35,265 nt of DNA from positions 1-35,265 of the forward strand of contig CAKZWF010000057.1 in assembly GCA_937921865.1 (NCBI GenBank), written 5' to 3'. Position numbers and translations under genes: made by a program. The notes beneath the pieces are model-generated. The model was given only the letters and a program-made list of their open reading frames with translations. It was not told the origin of the DNA and made no database searches. Shown here piece after piece: positions 25,773-33,269 of the stretch. The first letter of the stretch is position 1. Each line of letters opens with the position of its first letter. This stretch comes from an uncultured Pseudomonadales bacterium (GTDB lineage Bacteria; Pseudomonadota; Gammaproteobacteria; Pseudomonadales; Azotimanducaceae).

Positions 25773-26702
25773 TTGGCGGGTTCGTCTAAGAAAGCCATCT
25801 ACGCCGCATTAGTCGGCAACGGCCTTATTGCCGTGACCAAGTTCGCCGCCGCCGGAATCAGCGGCAGTGCGGCCATGCTGTCAGAAGGTATTCACTCGCT
25901 GGTCGATACCGGCAATCAGATTCTGCTGCTGCACGGGCTGCGCCAGGCTGAGAAACCAGCGGACAGCCGTTTCCCGTTCGGTCATGGCAAAGAAATTTAT
26001 TTCTGGTCGTTTGTGGTCGCCATCCTGGTATTTGCACTGGGCGCTGGCGTGTCGATCTACCAGGGCATTCACCATCTCGATAATCCTGAGCCCATCACCA
26101 ATCTCACCATCAACTATCTGGTGCTGGGCGCGGCCATCATCTTCGAAGGCGGTGCGCTTTATGTCGCGATGAAGGAATTCAACGCGCATCGAGGTGATAC
26201 AGGTTTCTTCAAGGCTGTAGCGATTGGCAAAGATCCCAGTCTGTTTGTGGTGGTCTTTGAAGACACCGCTGCGCTGATCGGGTTGCTGATTGCGCTGGCT
26301 GGACTATTGGCATTCCAGCTGACCGGCAACATGCTGTTCGACGCCCTGGCGTCTATCGGCATTGGTCTGGTGCTCGCGGCTACAGCGATCTGGCTCGCGG
26401 TTGAAAGCAAAGGTCTGCTCATTGGCGAGAGTGCGTCGCCGGAGGCGGTGGCAGCGATCCGCGAGCTGGTACAGGCAGACATTCGAATTTCAGCAATCAA
26501 CGAAGTAGCGACACTGCATATGGGGCCTAACCACATCATTGTCATGCTGAGTGTGGACTTCTTTGATGGCCTCGATTCTTCTGAAGTGGAGACCGCGACT
26601 ACTCAGCTGAATCTCCGTATCAAGGCAAGCGACGCTGCAGTCCGCAGGGTGTTCATAGAGGCCGAGCGGGCGGGTGATCACAGAAACGTGGTGGATGCAT
26701 GA
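25773..26702 (+). CDS. Cation diffusion facilitator (SLC30A9/YdfM-like)
   Basis: 309 residues with about six membrane segments and a C-terminal cytoplasmic domain (about 215-300, DIRISAINEVATLHMGPNHI). TM2 keeps HSLVD (H41, D45). TM5 reads VVFEDTAALIG, with Val160 where many zinc CDFs have His, and an E163-D164 pair instead; this is the pattern of the SLC30A9 (ZNT9) group. CDF proteins exchange divalent cations for protons across the inner membrane; the metal here cannot be told. FPFGHGKEIYFWSF is a typical loop after TM2. Start is TTG at 25773, 17 bp after the KAS stop; it overlaps the next gene by ATGA. Confidence 0.88.
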   Translation: MAGSSKKAIYAALVGNGLIAVTKFAAAGISGSAAMLSEGIHSLVDTGNQILLLHGLRQAEKPADSRFPFGHGKEIYFWSFVVAILVFALGAGVSIYQGIHHLDNPEPITNLTINYLVLGAAIIFEGGALYVAMKEFNAHRGDTGFFKAVAIGKDPSLFVVVFEDTAALIGLLIALAGLLAFQLTGNMLFDALASIGIGLVLAATAIWLAVESKGLLIGESASPEAVAAIRELVQADIRISAINEVATLHMGPNHIIVMLSVDFFDGLDSSEVETATTQLNLRIKASDAAVRRVFIEAERAGDHRNVVDA

Positions 26703-27373
26703 GCGGCTTTCGAGCCTATAGCGAGTACCAGCGTCTGCCGCTGGAACAGATGCAGGCACGGGTGCGGGAGTTCGCCGAAAATCTGGCTTGTCGGCGGACA
26801 CTGCGCGACTTTTCTCCCGAGCCGGTGCCAAAAAGCATTCTGGAAGACGCTCTGAGTGCCGCAGCCAGTGCGCCGAGCGGAGCCAATCGCCAGCCCTGGC
26901 ACTTTGTGGTGGTCTCGGATCCGGTAACCAAACGAGCCATACGCGCAGCCGCGGAAGCCGAAGAGCGAGCGTTTTACAGCGAGCGGGCATCCGCGGAGTG
27001 GCTCGATGATCTGGCGGAACTGGGTACCACGGCGGATAAACCGTTTTTAGAGACTGCTCCCTATCTGATTGTGATTTTTGCTCAACGTTTCGAACAGTTG
27101 CCGGATGGCAGTCGCCACAAAAATTATTACGTCAGTGAATCGGTAGGCATTGCCACCGGCATACTGATCAGCGCGCTGCATCGCGCCGGGCTCGGTACTC
27201 TGACCCATACCCCCTCGCCCATGGGTTTTCTGCGGGAAGTGCTGGACAGACCCCGCTCGGAACGGCCGTTTCTGATTCTGGTGACCGGCTATCCGCAGGT
27301 GGATGCTGAAGTTCCCGACATCGAGCGCAAACCGCTGGCTGATGTAGTGTCCTGGATCGAGCCGGGGAACTGA
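26699..27373 (+). CDS. Nitroreductase-family flavoprotein, iodotyrosine deiodinase-like
   Basis: 224 residues. FMN-binding nitroreductase fold: CRRTLRDFS (R32, R33), SAPSGANRQPWHFV (S60-G61-A62), and GYPQVDAEVPDIERKPL at the C-terminus. The best match is iodotyrosine deiodinase (IYD): EERAFYSER followed by TTADKPFLETAPYLI. The three residues that close the IYD active-site lid on halotyrosine, Glu-Tyr-Lys (human E157, Y161, K182), are all present at the same spacing (E89, Y93, K114). It may therefore reductively dehalogenate halotyrosines in the cytoplasm; a related phenol or quinone reduction is possible. Start overlaps the CDF stop (ATGA), and the stop overlaps the next RBS region. Confidence 0.85.
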   Translation: MSGFRAYSEYQRLPLEQMQARVREFAENLACRRTLRDFSPEPVPKSILEDALSAAASAPSGANRQPWHFVVVSDPVTKRAIRAAAEAEERAFYSERASAEWLDDLAELGTTADKPFLETAPYLIVIFAQRFEQLPDGSRHKNYYVSESVGIATGILISALHRAGLGTLTHTPSPMGFLREVLDRPRSERPFLILVTGYPQVDAEVPDIERKPLADVVSWIEPGN

Positions 27374-27374
27374 G

Positions 27375-28373
27375 ATGGCTCGTATTCTGGTCGGCAAGAA
27401 CAAAACGCTGCGCGGCCTGACTGCGCGCTGGCCCTGGTTGAATGAGTTTTTCTGGCGCATCGAAGCTGGTCTGTTTGCTGCGTTCCTGTGGGTGTGTGCG
27501 CGGCTGAGTCCAACCGGTGCAAGTGCGTTCGGCCGCCGCCTCATGAGCTGGGCGGGGCCGCATCAATCAAAACACAAACATGTGATCCGCAATCTGAGTC
27601 TGGCGTTTCCCGATAAGAGCCGAGAAGAGATTGCTGATATCGGTGCAGATGTCTGGGGCAACATGGGTGCGATCTTTGCCGAATATGCCCAGCTCGAAGC
27701 AATCTGCGCGGAGCGTCTGGAAATTGTTGTGGATCCGAGTATCCGCACCTTTAAAAATCCCGGCGCGCAACAGGCGGTCTTCGTGTCCGCTCATTTTGGT
27801 AACTGGGAACTGCTGGCTGCAGCGATCAGCCGTCGCCAGGTGCCTATCACCGCGGTGTTCACGCCCATCCAGAATCCGCGGCTGGACGCATTGCTGGCAC
27901 GGCAACGCCAGCATCTCGGCTGCCATCTGCTGCCTCGGGACGAGAGTATGCGGCCGCTGATCAGGGAACTGGCCCAGGGGCGATCTATTGGCCTGGTCAT
28001 GGACCAGCGAGTCGACAGCGGCCACCCGGTGGCGATGTTCGGGATCGATAAACAGACCACATTGATTCCGGCGCGACTGGCGCTGCGTTTTGGCGCTGAA
28101 CTCGTTGCCTGTCGTAGCGATCGCCTGGCGGATGGCCGATTTCGGATCACCTTCTATGCGCCAGTCAGCGCAGATGATCCCACTGCGGACGAACTCACTC
28201 AGGCCGTGCAGATGAGCACTAAGGTCAATGGGATGTTTGAACAATGGATCCGGGAAGCTCCCGCTGACTGGTTCTGCACCAATCGGCGCTGGCCCAAAGG
28301 CGCGGTTGCGCCGCGGGCGCCTGATTCGGACAGCGGGAATCTGCAGACGAGCAACGACCCGAATGGCTCATGA
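27375..28373 (+). CDS. Lipid A late acyltransferase (LpxL/HtrB family)
   Basis: 332 residues. Members add a secondary acyl chain to lipid A at the inner membrane. The H-x4-E catalytic motif is HFGNWE (H140, E145), in VFVSAHFGNWELLA; a hydrophobic N-terminal helix (about 29-43) anchors the protein; LVMDQRV and PADWFCTNRRWP are conserved blocks. The ATG at 27375 is one base after the upstream stop, so translation is coupled. The C-terminal tail after residue 315 is Pro/Ser/Asp-rich and variable. Which acyl position it serves cannot be told. It leads into the sulfotransferase cluster downstream. Confidence 0.9.
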   Translation: MARILVGKNKTLRGLTARWPWLNEFFWRIEAGLFAAFLWVCARLSPTGASAFGRRLMSWAGPHQSKHKHVIRNLSLAFPDKSREEIADIGADVWGNMGAIFAEYAQLEAICAERLEIVVDPSIRTFKNPGAQQAVFVSAHFGNWELLAAAISRRQVPITAVFTPIQNPRLDALLARQRQHLGCHLLPRDESMRPLIRELAQGRSIGLVMDQRVDSGHPVAMFGIDKQTTLIPARLALRFGAELVACRSDRLADGRFRITFYAPVSADDPTADELTQAVQMSTKVNGMFEQWIREAPADWFCTNRRWPKGAVAPRAPDSDSGNLQTSNDPNGS

Positions 28374-28399
28374 ACCGATCATGGCGCTATGATTGAGCC

Positions 28400-28433
28400 C
28401 AGGGCATAATGCGCGGCTTTTTTCATGACCCTG
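28400..28433 (+). other. Imperfect hairpin between LpxL-type gene and sulfotransferase 1
   Basis: CAGGGCAT (28400-28407) and ATGaCCCTG (28425-28433) pair with a single bulge. A TTTTTT run lies inside the loop, not after the stem, so a terminator is unlikely. It sits in the 112-bp gap before sulfotransferase 1. Confidence 0.35.
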
Positions 28434-28485
28434 TGAGCATAGAGCCTCGCTTGGGCATACCGGAACCAGACCAGGAAATAACCGA

Positions 28486-29466
28486 ATGCAGATCAGCGAT
28501 GGCGTTAAGAAGTGGTCCATATTGTTACCCACTTATCCGTTGCCGGCCCGCTGGCGCGTAGCTGCCCGGCGCAAAGGGCTGGCGAATCTGGAACTGGCGA
28601 AAGCCGAGCGTGCCCAGCTGCTTATCATCGGCCATCCCAAGAGTGGAAACACCTGGCTGAAAGCCATGATTTCCCGGCTCTATCAGGTCCGGCACGGCCT
28701 GGCTGCCAATGAACTGATCAACACCGACGAGTTGGCGTTGAAAATTCCTGAGATCCCCCGATTAGCTGCCAGCAACGGCTGGTACAGTTATGAAGGTGCG
28801 ATCGGCGAAGCACTTGCCGCAGGCGCTGCCGACAACCCGTTGCGCCACAAGCCGGTGCTGCTGATTGCCCGTAATCCGCTCGATATTGCTGTGTCCTGGT
28901 ATTTCCAGTTCACCAAGCGTCAGTCGAAACACAAACAGGAACTGATCAATCATTCCATCGCGCACCCGATTGATCGCAACACCGTTGAAATGTGGGAGTT
29001 TGTCCGCTATTCGGATATTGGCCTGCCGTCCCTGATTGATTTCCTCAACACCTGGGCCCGCAACCTGGAGGGTCTCGAGCATTCGCAGATGATTCGCTAT
29101 GAGGATCTTCGCGGCAAACCTGCTCAGACGCTGCGTCAGGTGGTGGACCTGATGGGTGAAACCTTTACCGATGATGACATTGCCGGGGCGGTCGAATGGG
29201 GCTCTTTTGATAACCTGCGCAAGCTGGAGTCCAACGGTTTCTTCAAACGTGGCGGCATGACGCTGCGCAACCCCGATGACCCTAACTCGTTCAAGGTCCG
29301 TCGCGGCAAAGTCGGCGGCTACCGAGATTATTTCTCGCCGGAGCAGGCGGCTGAACTTGAAACCCTGATGGCACAAACGCTGCTGCCGGTTTTTGGTTAT
29401 GGGCCGGCTGTAGATTCTGCTGACAAACCTGCACAAGGCGCTGGGACCAACGCCTCAGGATCATAG
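28486..29466 (+). CDS. PAPS-dependent sulfotransferase 1
   Basis: 326 residues; ATG 28486 preceded by AGGA. The 5'-phosphosulfate loop is GHPKSGNTWLKAM (P51-W57), the 3'-phosphate site is ARNPLDIAVSWYF (R129, S137), and the C-terminal loop is FKVRRGKVGGYRDYF. This is the Sulfotransfer_1 layout: transfer of sulfate from PAPS to a hydroxyl of a small molecule, lipid or sugar. The acceptor is unknown. It is shorter at the N-terminus than eukaryotic cytosolic enzymes and lacks a signal peptide, so it acts in the cytoplasm. The 15-bp gap to the ELM1-type gene suggests an operon. Confidence 0.9.
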   Translation: MQISDGVKKWSILLPTYPLPARWRVAARRKGLANLELAKAERAQLLIIGHPKSGNTWLKAMISRLYQVRHGLAANELINTDELALKIPEIPRLAASNGWYSYEGAIGEALAAGAADNPLRHKPVLLIARNPLDIAVSWYFQFTKRQSKHKQELINHSIAHPIDRNTVEMWEFVRYSDIGLPSLIDFLNTWARNLEGLEHSQMIRYEDLRGKPAQTLRQVVDLMGETFTDDDIAGAVEWGSFDNLRKLESNGFFKRGGMTLRNPDDPNSFKVRRGKVGGYRDYFSPEQAAELETLMAQTLLPVFGYGPAVDSADKPAQGAGTNASGS

Positions 29467-29481
29467 TGCTGCGAGTCGGGT

Positions 29482-30579
29482 GTGGCTGAACCCCGAATCT
29501 GGTTTGTGGTCGGCGATCGACTTGGCGACAACGGCCAGGTTGAAGCGCTGATTGAGGCGCTCGATCTGCCGTGTGAACGTCGCTATGTCCGGGTCAAAGC
29601 GCCCTGGATTAAAGGCAAACCCAAAGTCGTTCCGTCGCTGCATCATCTCGATCTCGACGCCAGCGATGCACTGGAACCGCCCTGGCCGGATCTTCTGATC
29701 ACGGTAGGTCGACGCTTGTCCATGGTGGCGCAATGGGTGCAGGCTCAGTCCGGTGGCCACACCCGCCTGGTATTGATTGGTAAACCCTCTGGTTCAGCCA
29801 AGCCCTACGACCTCATTCTGGTGGGTCCGGAAACCCAGATACCCCCGGGACCGAAGATCATGAAGATTGGTCTGCCGCTGCTCAAAGTTGATGAAGCCAA
29901 GGTGCTGGTTGCGGCCCAGGAGTGGCGTAGCCGTTTCGCCGACTTACCCCGACCGCTGGTGGCGTTTCTGGTTGGCGGTCCAACCAATCCTTTTGTGTTC
30001 AACGCCGATGTGACCGAGCGGATGATCGCCATCGCCGACCAGGTGGCTGCCAATGGAGGTACTCCCTACATCACCACCTCACCTCGGACACCGGTTGAGT
30101 TTACGGCCGAGCTGCGTCAGCGGCTGCCGGATGCCGCTCGGCTATTCGAGTGGCAACGAGGTGCGACTGATAATCCCTACCATGCGCTGCTCGGTCTGGC
30201 GGACAGTTTTGTCGTCACTGGCGAAAGCATTTCGATGCTGATTGAAGTGGCAAAATTGCGTAAACCGCTGGCGATTTTTCCGCTGCCGATGAGCCGATTG
30301 GGTCGGCTCGACCAGATTCGCCGCAATGCCGCACGCTGGCTTTATCAGCCCGATGGTGCCGGTCAGCGTGATCAGCTGCGAGCCGTCATACGGCGCATTG
30401 GCGCAGCTCTGCACCTGCTGCCTCATACCCGGGATTTTCTGGCTGTGCACAAGACGCTGATTGATCAGGGTCTGGCGGTGACGGCGGGTGGTGAAATCCC
30501 ACCGCCGCGGGGTGAGTTATCCAGTGATCTGCCTGAAGTTGTCGCGCGTCTTCATGCGCTGGCTGAAACGCTGGGTTAG
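29482..30579 (+). CDS. ELM1-family (DUF1022) GT-B-like protein
   Basis: 365 residues from GTG 29482. It begins WFVVGDRLGDNGQVEALIEA, contains PDLLITVGRRLSMVAQW and LIGKPSGSAKPYDLILVGPE, then LVGGPTNPFVFN and VVTGESISMLIEVAKLRKP. These are the conserved blocks of the 'mitochondrial fission ELM1' family, whose bacterial members have a GT-B glycosyltransferase-like fold and often lie near lipopolysaccharide genes. The late SxSM-E block is where nucleotide-sugar enzymes bind the donor. A glycosyltransferase role is inference; the enzymatic function of bacterial members is not established. It follows sulfotransferase 1 by 15 bp and converges on the oxygenase gene. Confidence 0.8.
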   Translation: MAEPRIWFVVGDRLGDNGQVEALIEALDLPCERRYVRVKAPWIKGKPKVVPSLHHLDLDASDALEPPWPDLLITVGRRLSMVAQWVQAQSGGHTRLVLIGKPSGSAKPYDLILVGPETQIPPGPKIMKIGLPLLKVDEAKVLVAAQEWRSRFADLPRPLVAFLVGGPTNPFVFNADVTERMIAIADQVAANGGTPYITTSPRTPVEFTAELRQRLPDAARLFEWQRGATDNPYHALLGLADSFVVTGESISMLIEVAKLRKPLAIFPLPMSRLGRLDQIRRNAARWLYQPDGAGQRDQLRAVIRRIGAALHLLPHTRDFLAVHKTLIDQGLAVTAGGEIPPPRGELSSDLPEVVARLHALAETLG

Positions 30580-30603
30580 CAGGGACTCAAAGGGCTTGTC
30601 TGC

Positions 30604-31239
30604 TCAGGAGCTGCCAAACGCCCGCAACACCTTCTTTGCCGAGCGGGTGCCGAATCGGTCCACCTTCTGTCGCAGCAGCGACAGCTTGTCCGAGCGCAGA
30701 TAGTTCACCTGCATCATCCGTCGCTCACCGACGAACGGGTGATGGCCATGGAAAGAATGATCGGTGCGGCGGAACGCCAGCAGGGTACCTCCGATTGGGG
30801 GTACTTCTGCTGCGAAGTCTTCGATATTGCTGCTCGAGCGCAGCAGACGCAGCTGCCCCGTGGTTTCCGTCCAGTCCTGATTGAAGTAGAACAGCACCGT
30901 GATTACTTTGCTGCGATGGTCGGTGTGGATATTGCCATCCGAGCGCTCGCAGAACTTACGGATGGTCACCGTAGTCGGGTTTGTTTCGAGCTCCAGGTCA
31001 AATTTCTCACCAATGGCCTTGGCCAGCATCGGTCCCTGAGCTTCTGCAAGAAAGCTGGCAAATTCGTCCCCGTAGGTCAGCTCTTCTGTAGACAGATTGC
31101 CCGGCTGATCAATCAGCGGGTAATCGGCGTTAATCTTGGTCAACGGTGCCGGCGGAATGCAGTCCGGCACGACCAGATAGTCGAACGGGTCTGTCTGCAG
31201 GGGTGCGGTGTTGATCCGCTCATAGTCGATGTAGCTCAT
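30604..31239 (-). CDS. 2-oxoglutarate/Fe(II)-dependent oxygenase
   Basis: 211 residues from ATG 31239; a longer frame reaching 31317 is rejected because it would run across the promoter gap. The metal site is H105-T-D107 in NIHTDHRSK and a distal His in DHSFHGHHPFVGERR (H161 or H164), with Arg173 or Arg174 for 2-oxoglutarate. The GGTLLAFRRTDHSFHG block matches prolyl-4-hydroxylase-like (PF13640-type) enzymes, which hydroxylate proteins or small molecules. It is unlike the aspartyl-hydroxylase type LpxO of lipid A. It lies between an ELM1-type gene and sulfotransferase 2; making the hydroxyl that is later sulfated is an attractive but untested role. Confidence 0.85.
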   Translation of the reverse strand: MSYIDYERINTAPLQTDPFDYLVVPDCIPPAPLTKINADYPLIDQPGNLSTEELTYGDEFASFLAEAQGPMLAKAIGEKFDLELETNPTTVTIRKFCERSDGNIHTDHRSKVITVLFYFNQDWTETTGQLRLLRSSSNIEDFAAEVPPIGGTLLAFRRTDHSFHGHHPFVGERRMMQVNYLRSDKLSLLRQKVDRFGTRSAKKVLRAFGSS

Positions 31240-31302
31240 GGCCCGCAGTATACCCGCTCGGCCGTAGTCGGAAACTCTGCATAATCCCTGAGTAAAAACC
31301 GG

Positions 31303-31308
31303 TATGAT
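31303..31308 (+). promoter_or_regulatory. Candidate -10 element upstream of sulfotransferase 2
   Basis: TATGAT (5 of 6 match to TATAAT) lies in the divergent gap between the oxygenase and sulfotransferase 2. No clear -35 element is seen at 16-18 bp. If used, transcription would begin near 31315, very close to the GTG at 31320, which would favour either a leaderless message or the GTG at 31347. Confidence 0.3.
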
Positions 31309-31319
31309 GCGCGCCATTC

Positions 31320-32315
31320 GTGATTCCGGGTACGGACCTGACCGCCGTGTTGCAAGCCATATTCCGCCACATCATCGTTGGCGCCGCCTTTTTCCTGTCG
31401 AAAGATCAGCGCAAGTCTCTGGACCGGCGTCTGCGTGGGCGTGAAGAATTCAAGATGGTCCGGGATGCAGACTGGTTGCTGCTCAGCTGGGGAAAAAGCG
31501 GCCGAACCTGGCTGCGGGTCATGCTCTCGCGTTTTTATGAGGTGCACTTTCAGTTGCCGGCGCATGAGATGCTTGGCTTCGACAACCTGCACAAAGCCAA
31601 CGCCGGAATACCCCGGGTGTTCTTCACCCACGGCAACTATCTGCGCGATTACACCGGCCGTGGGTATGACAGCAAAGTAGATTTTCGCGGCAAAAAAATT
31701 GTGCTGCTGGTTCGGGATCCGCGTGATGTTGCGGTTTCACAGTATTTTCAGTGGAACTTCCGGATGCGCCCGAATAAAAAGTTCCTGAATGATTACCCGC
31801 CACACGAGCAGGAAATGTCCATCTTTCAGTTCATGCTCTATCGCGAGCAGGGTCTGCCCCAGGTGATCCGCTATTTCAACGGCTGGCTGACCGGGATCAG
31901 CGAGCCGGATGGTGTGCTGGTGGTCCGTTATGAAGACATGCGCCAGAACCCGCATCAGGCGCTGGCGGAAATCCTCGAGTTTACCGGCACCCCCGGCAGC
32001 GAAGCGGAAGTGGCCGATGCAGTGGATTTTGCTGCGTTCGATAACCTGAAGAAGATGGAGACCGACCAGTCTTTTTCGTTGTTGCGGGCCGGCAGGCGGC
32101 TGCTGCCCGGCGACAAGTCCAACCCGGATTCCTATAAGGTCCGCCGAGCCAAGGTGGGCGGCTATCGCGACTACTTCAGTGATGCTGAACTCGAACAGCT
32201 CGACGCGATGGTAGATCGGGATCTGCTGCCCGGACTTGGCTACCGGCGTGACGAAACCGGACCGGCAACTCTGATTGGCAATCGCACCGCTATGGTGGCT
32301 GCTCAGGACGACTGA
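31320..32315 (+). CDS. PAPS-dependent sulfotransferase 2
   Basis: 331 residues from GTG 31320; GTG 31347 is a possible alternative. The 5'-phosphosulfate loop is SWGKSGRTWLRVM (57-64), the 3'-phosphate site VRDPRDVAVSQYFQW (R132, S140), and the C-terminal loop reads YKVRRAKVGGYRDYF. An FFTHGNYLRDYTG block precedes the 3'-phosphate site. It is a close paralogue of sulfotransferase 3 on the opposite strand (shared SGRTW, YTG, SQYFQW and PGDKSNPDSYKVRRAKVGG blocks) and a more distant one of sulfotransferase 1. No signal peptide; the acceptor is unknown. Confidence 0.9.
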   Translation: MIPGTDLTAVLQAIFRHIIVGAAFFLSKDQRKSLDRRLRGREEFKMVRDADWLLLSWGKSGRTWLRVMLSRFYEVHFQLPAHEMLGFDNLHKANAGIPRVFFTHGNYLRDYTGRGYDSKVDFRGKKIVLLVRDPRDVAVSQYFQWNFRMRPNKKFLNDYPPHEQEMSIFQFMLYREQGLPQVIRYFNGWLTGISEPDGVLVVRYEDMRQNPHQALAEILEFTGTPGSEAEVADAVDFAAFDNLKKMETDQSFSLLRAGRRLLPGDKSNPDSYKVRRAKVGGYRDYFSDAELEQLDAMVDRDLLPGLGYRRDETGPATLIGNRTAMVAAQDD

Positions 32316-32352
32316 GGCATCGGACTGTCTCGCGGCGCTTGGGGCGGTCGCT

Positions 32353-33264
32353 TCAGGCGGCCAGAGGCGGCAGCAGTTCCATCACCTGCAGCGCGTCGTG
32401 ACGCACGTGGTTGCTGGCCATTTCTTCGCGCAGCTGAGCTTCGCTGAGGATGCCGTTGTCCAGACACTCTTTAAGCAATGCAAAGAAAAAGGCTTCCTGG
32501 GTCGGATCGGGGTGACGTTTGTAGGTACCCGCAAAACGATAGTCACCAAACAGCGCGCGGCGGGCGCGGCGGATCCAGTGTCGCGGCGGAAACAGCCGGA
32601 AAGTATCCGCAGGCCGATAGTCCACGGGTAAACCCGTTTTCCAGGGCTGCGTTTTGCGTTTGGTGTTGTGCAGCAGTCGAGTGCTCTGATCCAGATGATC
32701 AAAATCATTCCAGCAGGCTTCAAGCGGAGCGATGCTGCCTTTTGGTTCGAGTTTCAAACTGACCCAGTCCATATAGTCGCGCTCGAAGCTGAACATCTCC
32801 GCGAAGTTTTTTGCCGTCTGCCAGTGAGTGAGTTGAGCGCAATCGAGCAGCATCACGCTGGATGCGTAAGCGCCGCGTTTGCCTTTGTTGCCTGACTTCG
32901 GCCGGCAGACAATGGCGTGACCCTGCATATCGCGCTGCAGCAGATCCCAGACGTCGCCCGCGGCAAACACGTCCGGATCGATGACCAGCGCGCGGCCCTG
33001 GTAGTTCATCAGTTCTGGCGGCAGAAATCGCAGCGGTGTGAAGGATTGGAGATCGTCGTTCAACCAGGGTCTTTTGTCGCCGTCGCGCAGATAGGTTTGG
33101 CCTTCGTGTTCGAGCAGAAACGGCTGTTGGCCAACCTCCATCAGCCGCACGTCGAATTCAGCGGAATGGGCGCTGTTCCGATGCAGAGAATAGCGGGAAA
33201 CCACCGCACCCAGCAGCTGCCGATGATTGGTCTGGATGAAGATGGTGGGTTTCGATTCGCTCAC
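32353..33264 (-). CDS. GT8-like glycosyltransferase
   Basis: 303 residues from GTG 33264. The N-terminus IFIQTNHRQLLGAVVSRYSL is the first strand-helix of a GT-A fold; RALVIDPDVFAAGDVWDLL carries a D-x-D-like D96-P-D98 motif where GT8 enzymes hold the metal and nucleotide sugar; HNTKRKTQPWK resembles the late GT8 histidine block (H-x-x-x-x-K-PW). This supports a retaining glycosyltransferase of GT8 type or a close relative; donor and acceptor are unknown. It begins 5 bp after the stop of sulfotransferase 3 on the same strand, so the two should be co-translated, and it converges with sulfotransferase 2. Confidence 0.7.
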   Translation of the reverse strand: MSESKPTIFIQTNHRQLLGAVVSRYSLHRNSAHSAEFDVRLMEVGQQPFLLEHEGQTYLRDGDKRPWLNDDLQSFTPLRFLPPELMNYQGRALVIDPDVFAAGDVWDLLQRDMQGHAIVCRPKSGNKGKRGAYASSVMLLDCAQLTHWQTAKNFAEMFSFERDYMDWVSLKLEPKGSIAPLEACWNDFDHLDQSTRLLHNTKRKTQPWKTGLPVDYRPADTFRLFPPRHWIRRARRALFGDYRFAGTYKRHPDPTQEAFFFALLKECLDNGILSEAQLREEMASNHVRHDALQVMELLPPLAA

Positions 33265-33269
33265 GTGAA

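Noticed and set aside
28400..28433. Intrinsic terminator after the LpxL-type gene
   Set aside because: The T run lies inside the loop rather than after the stem.
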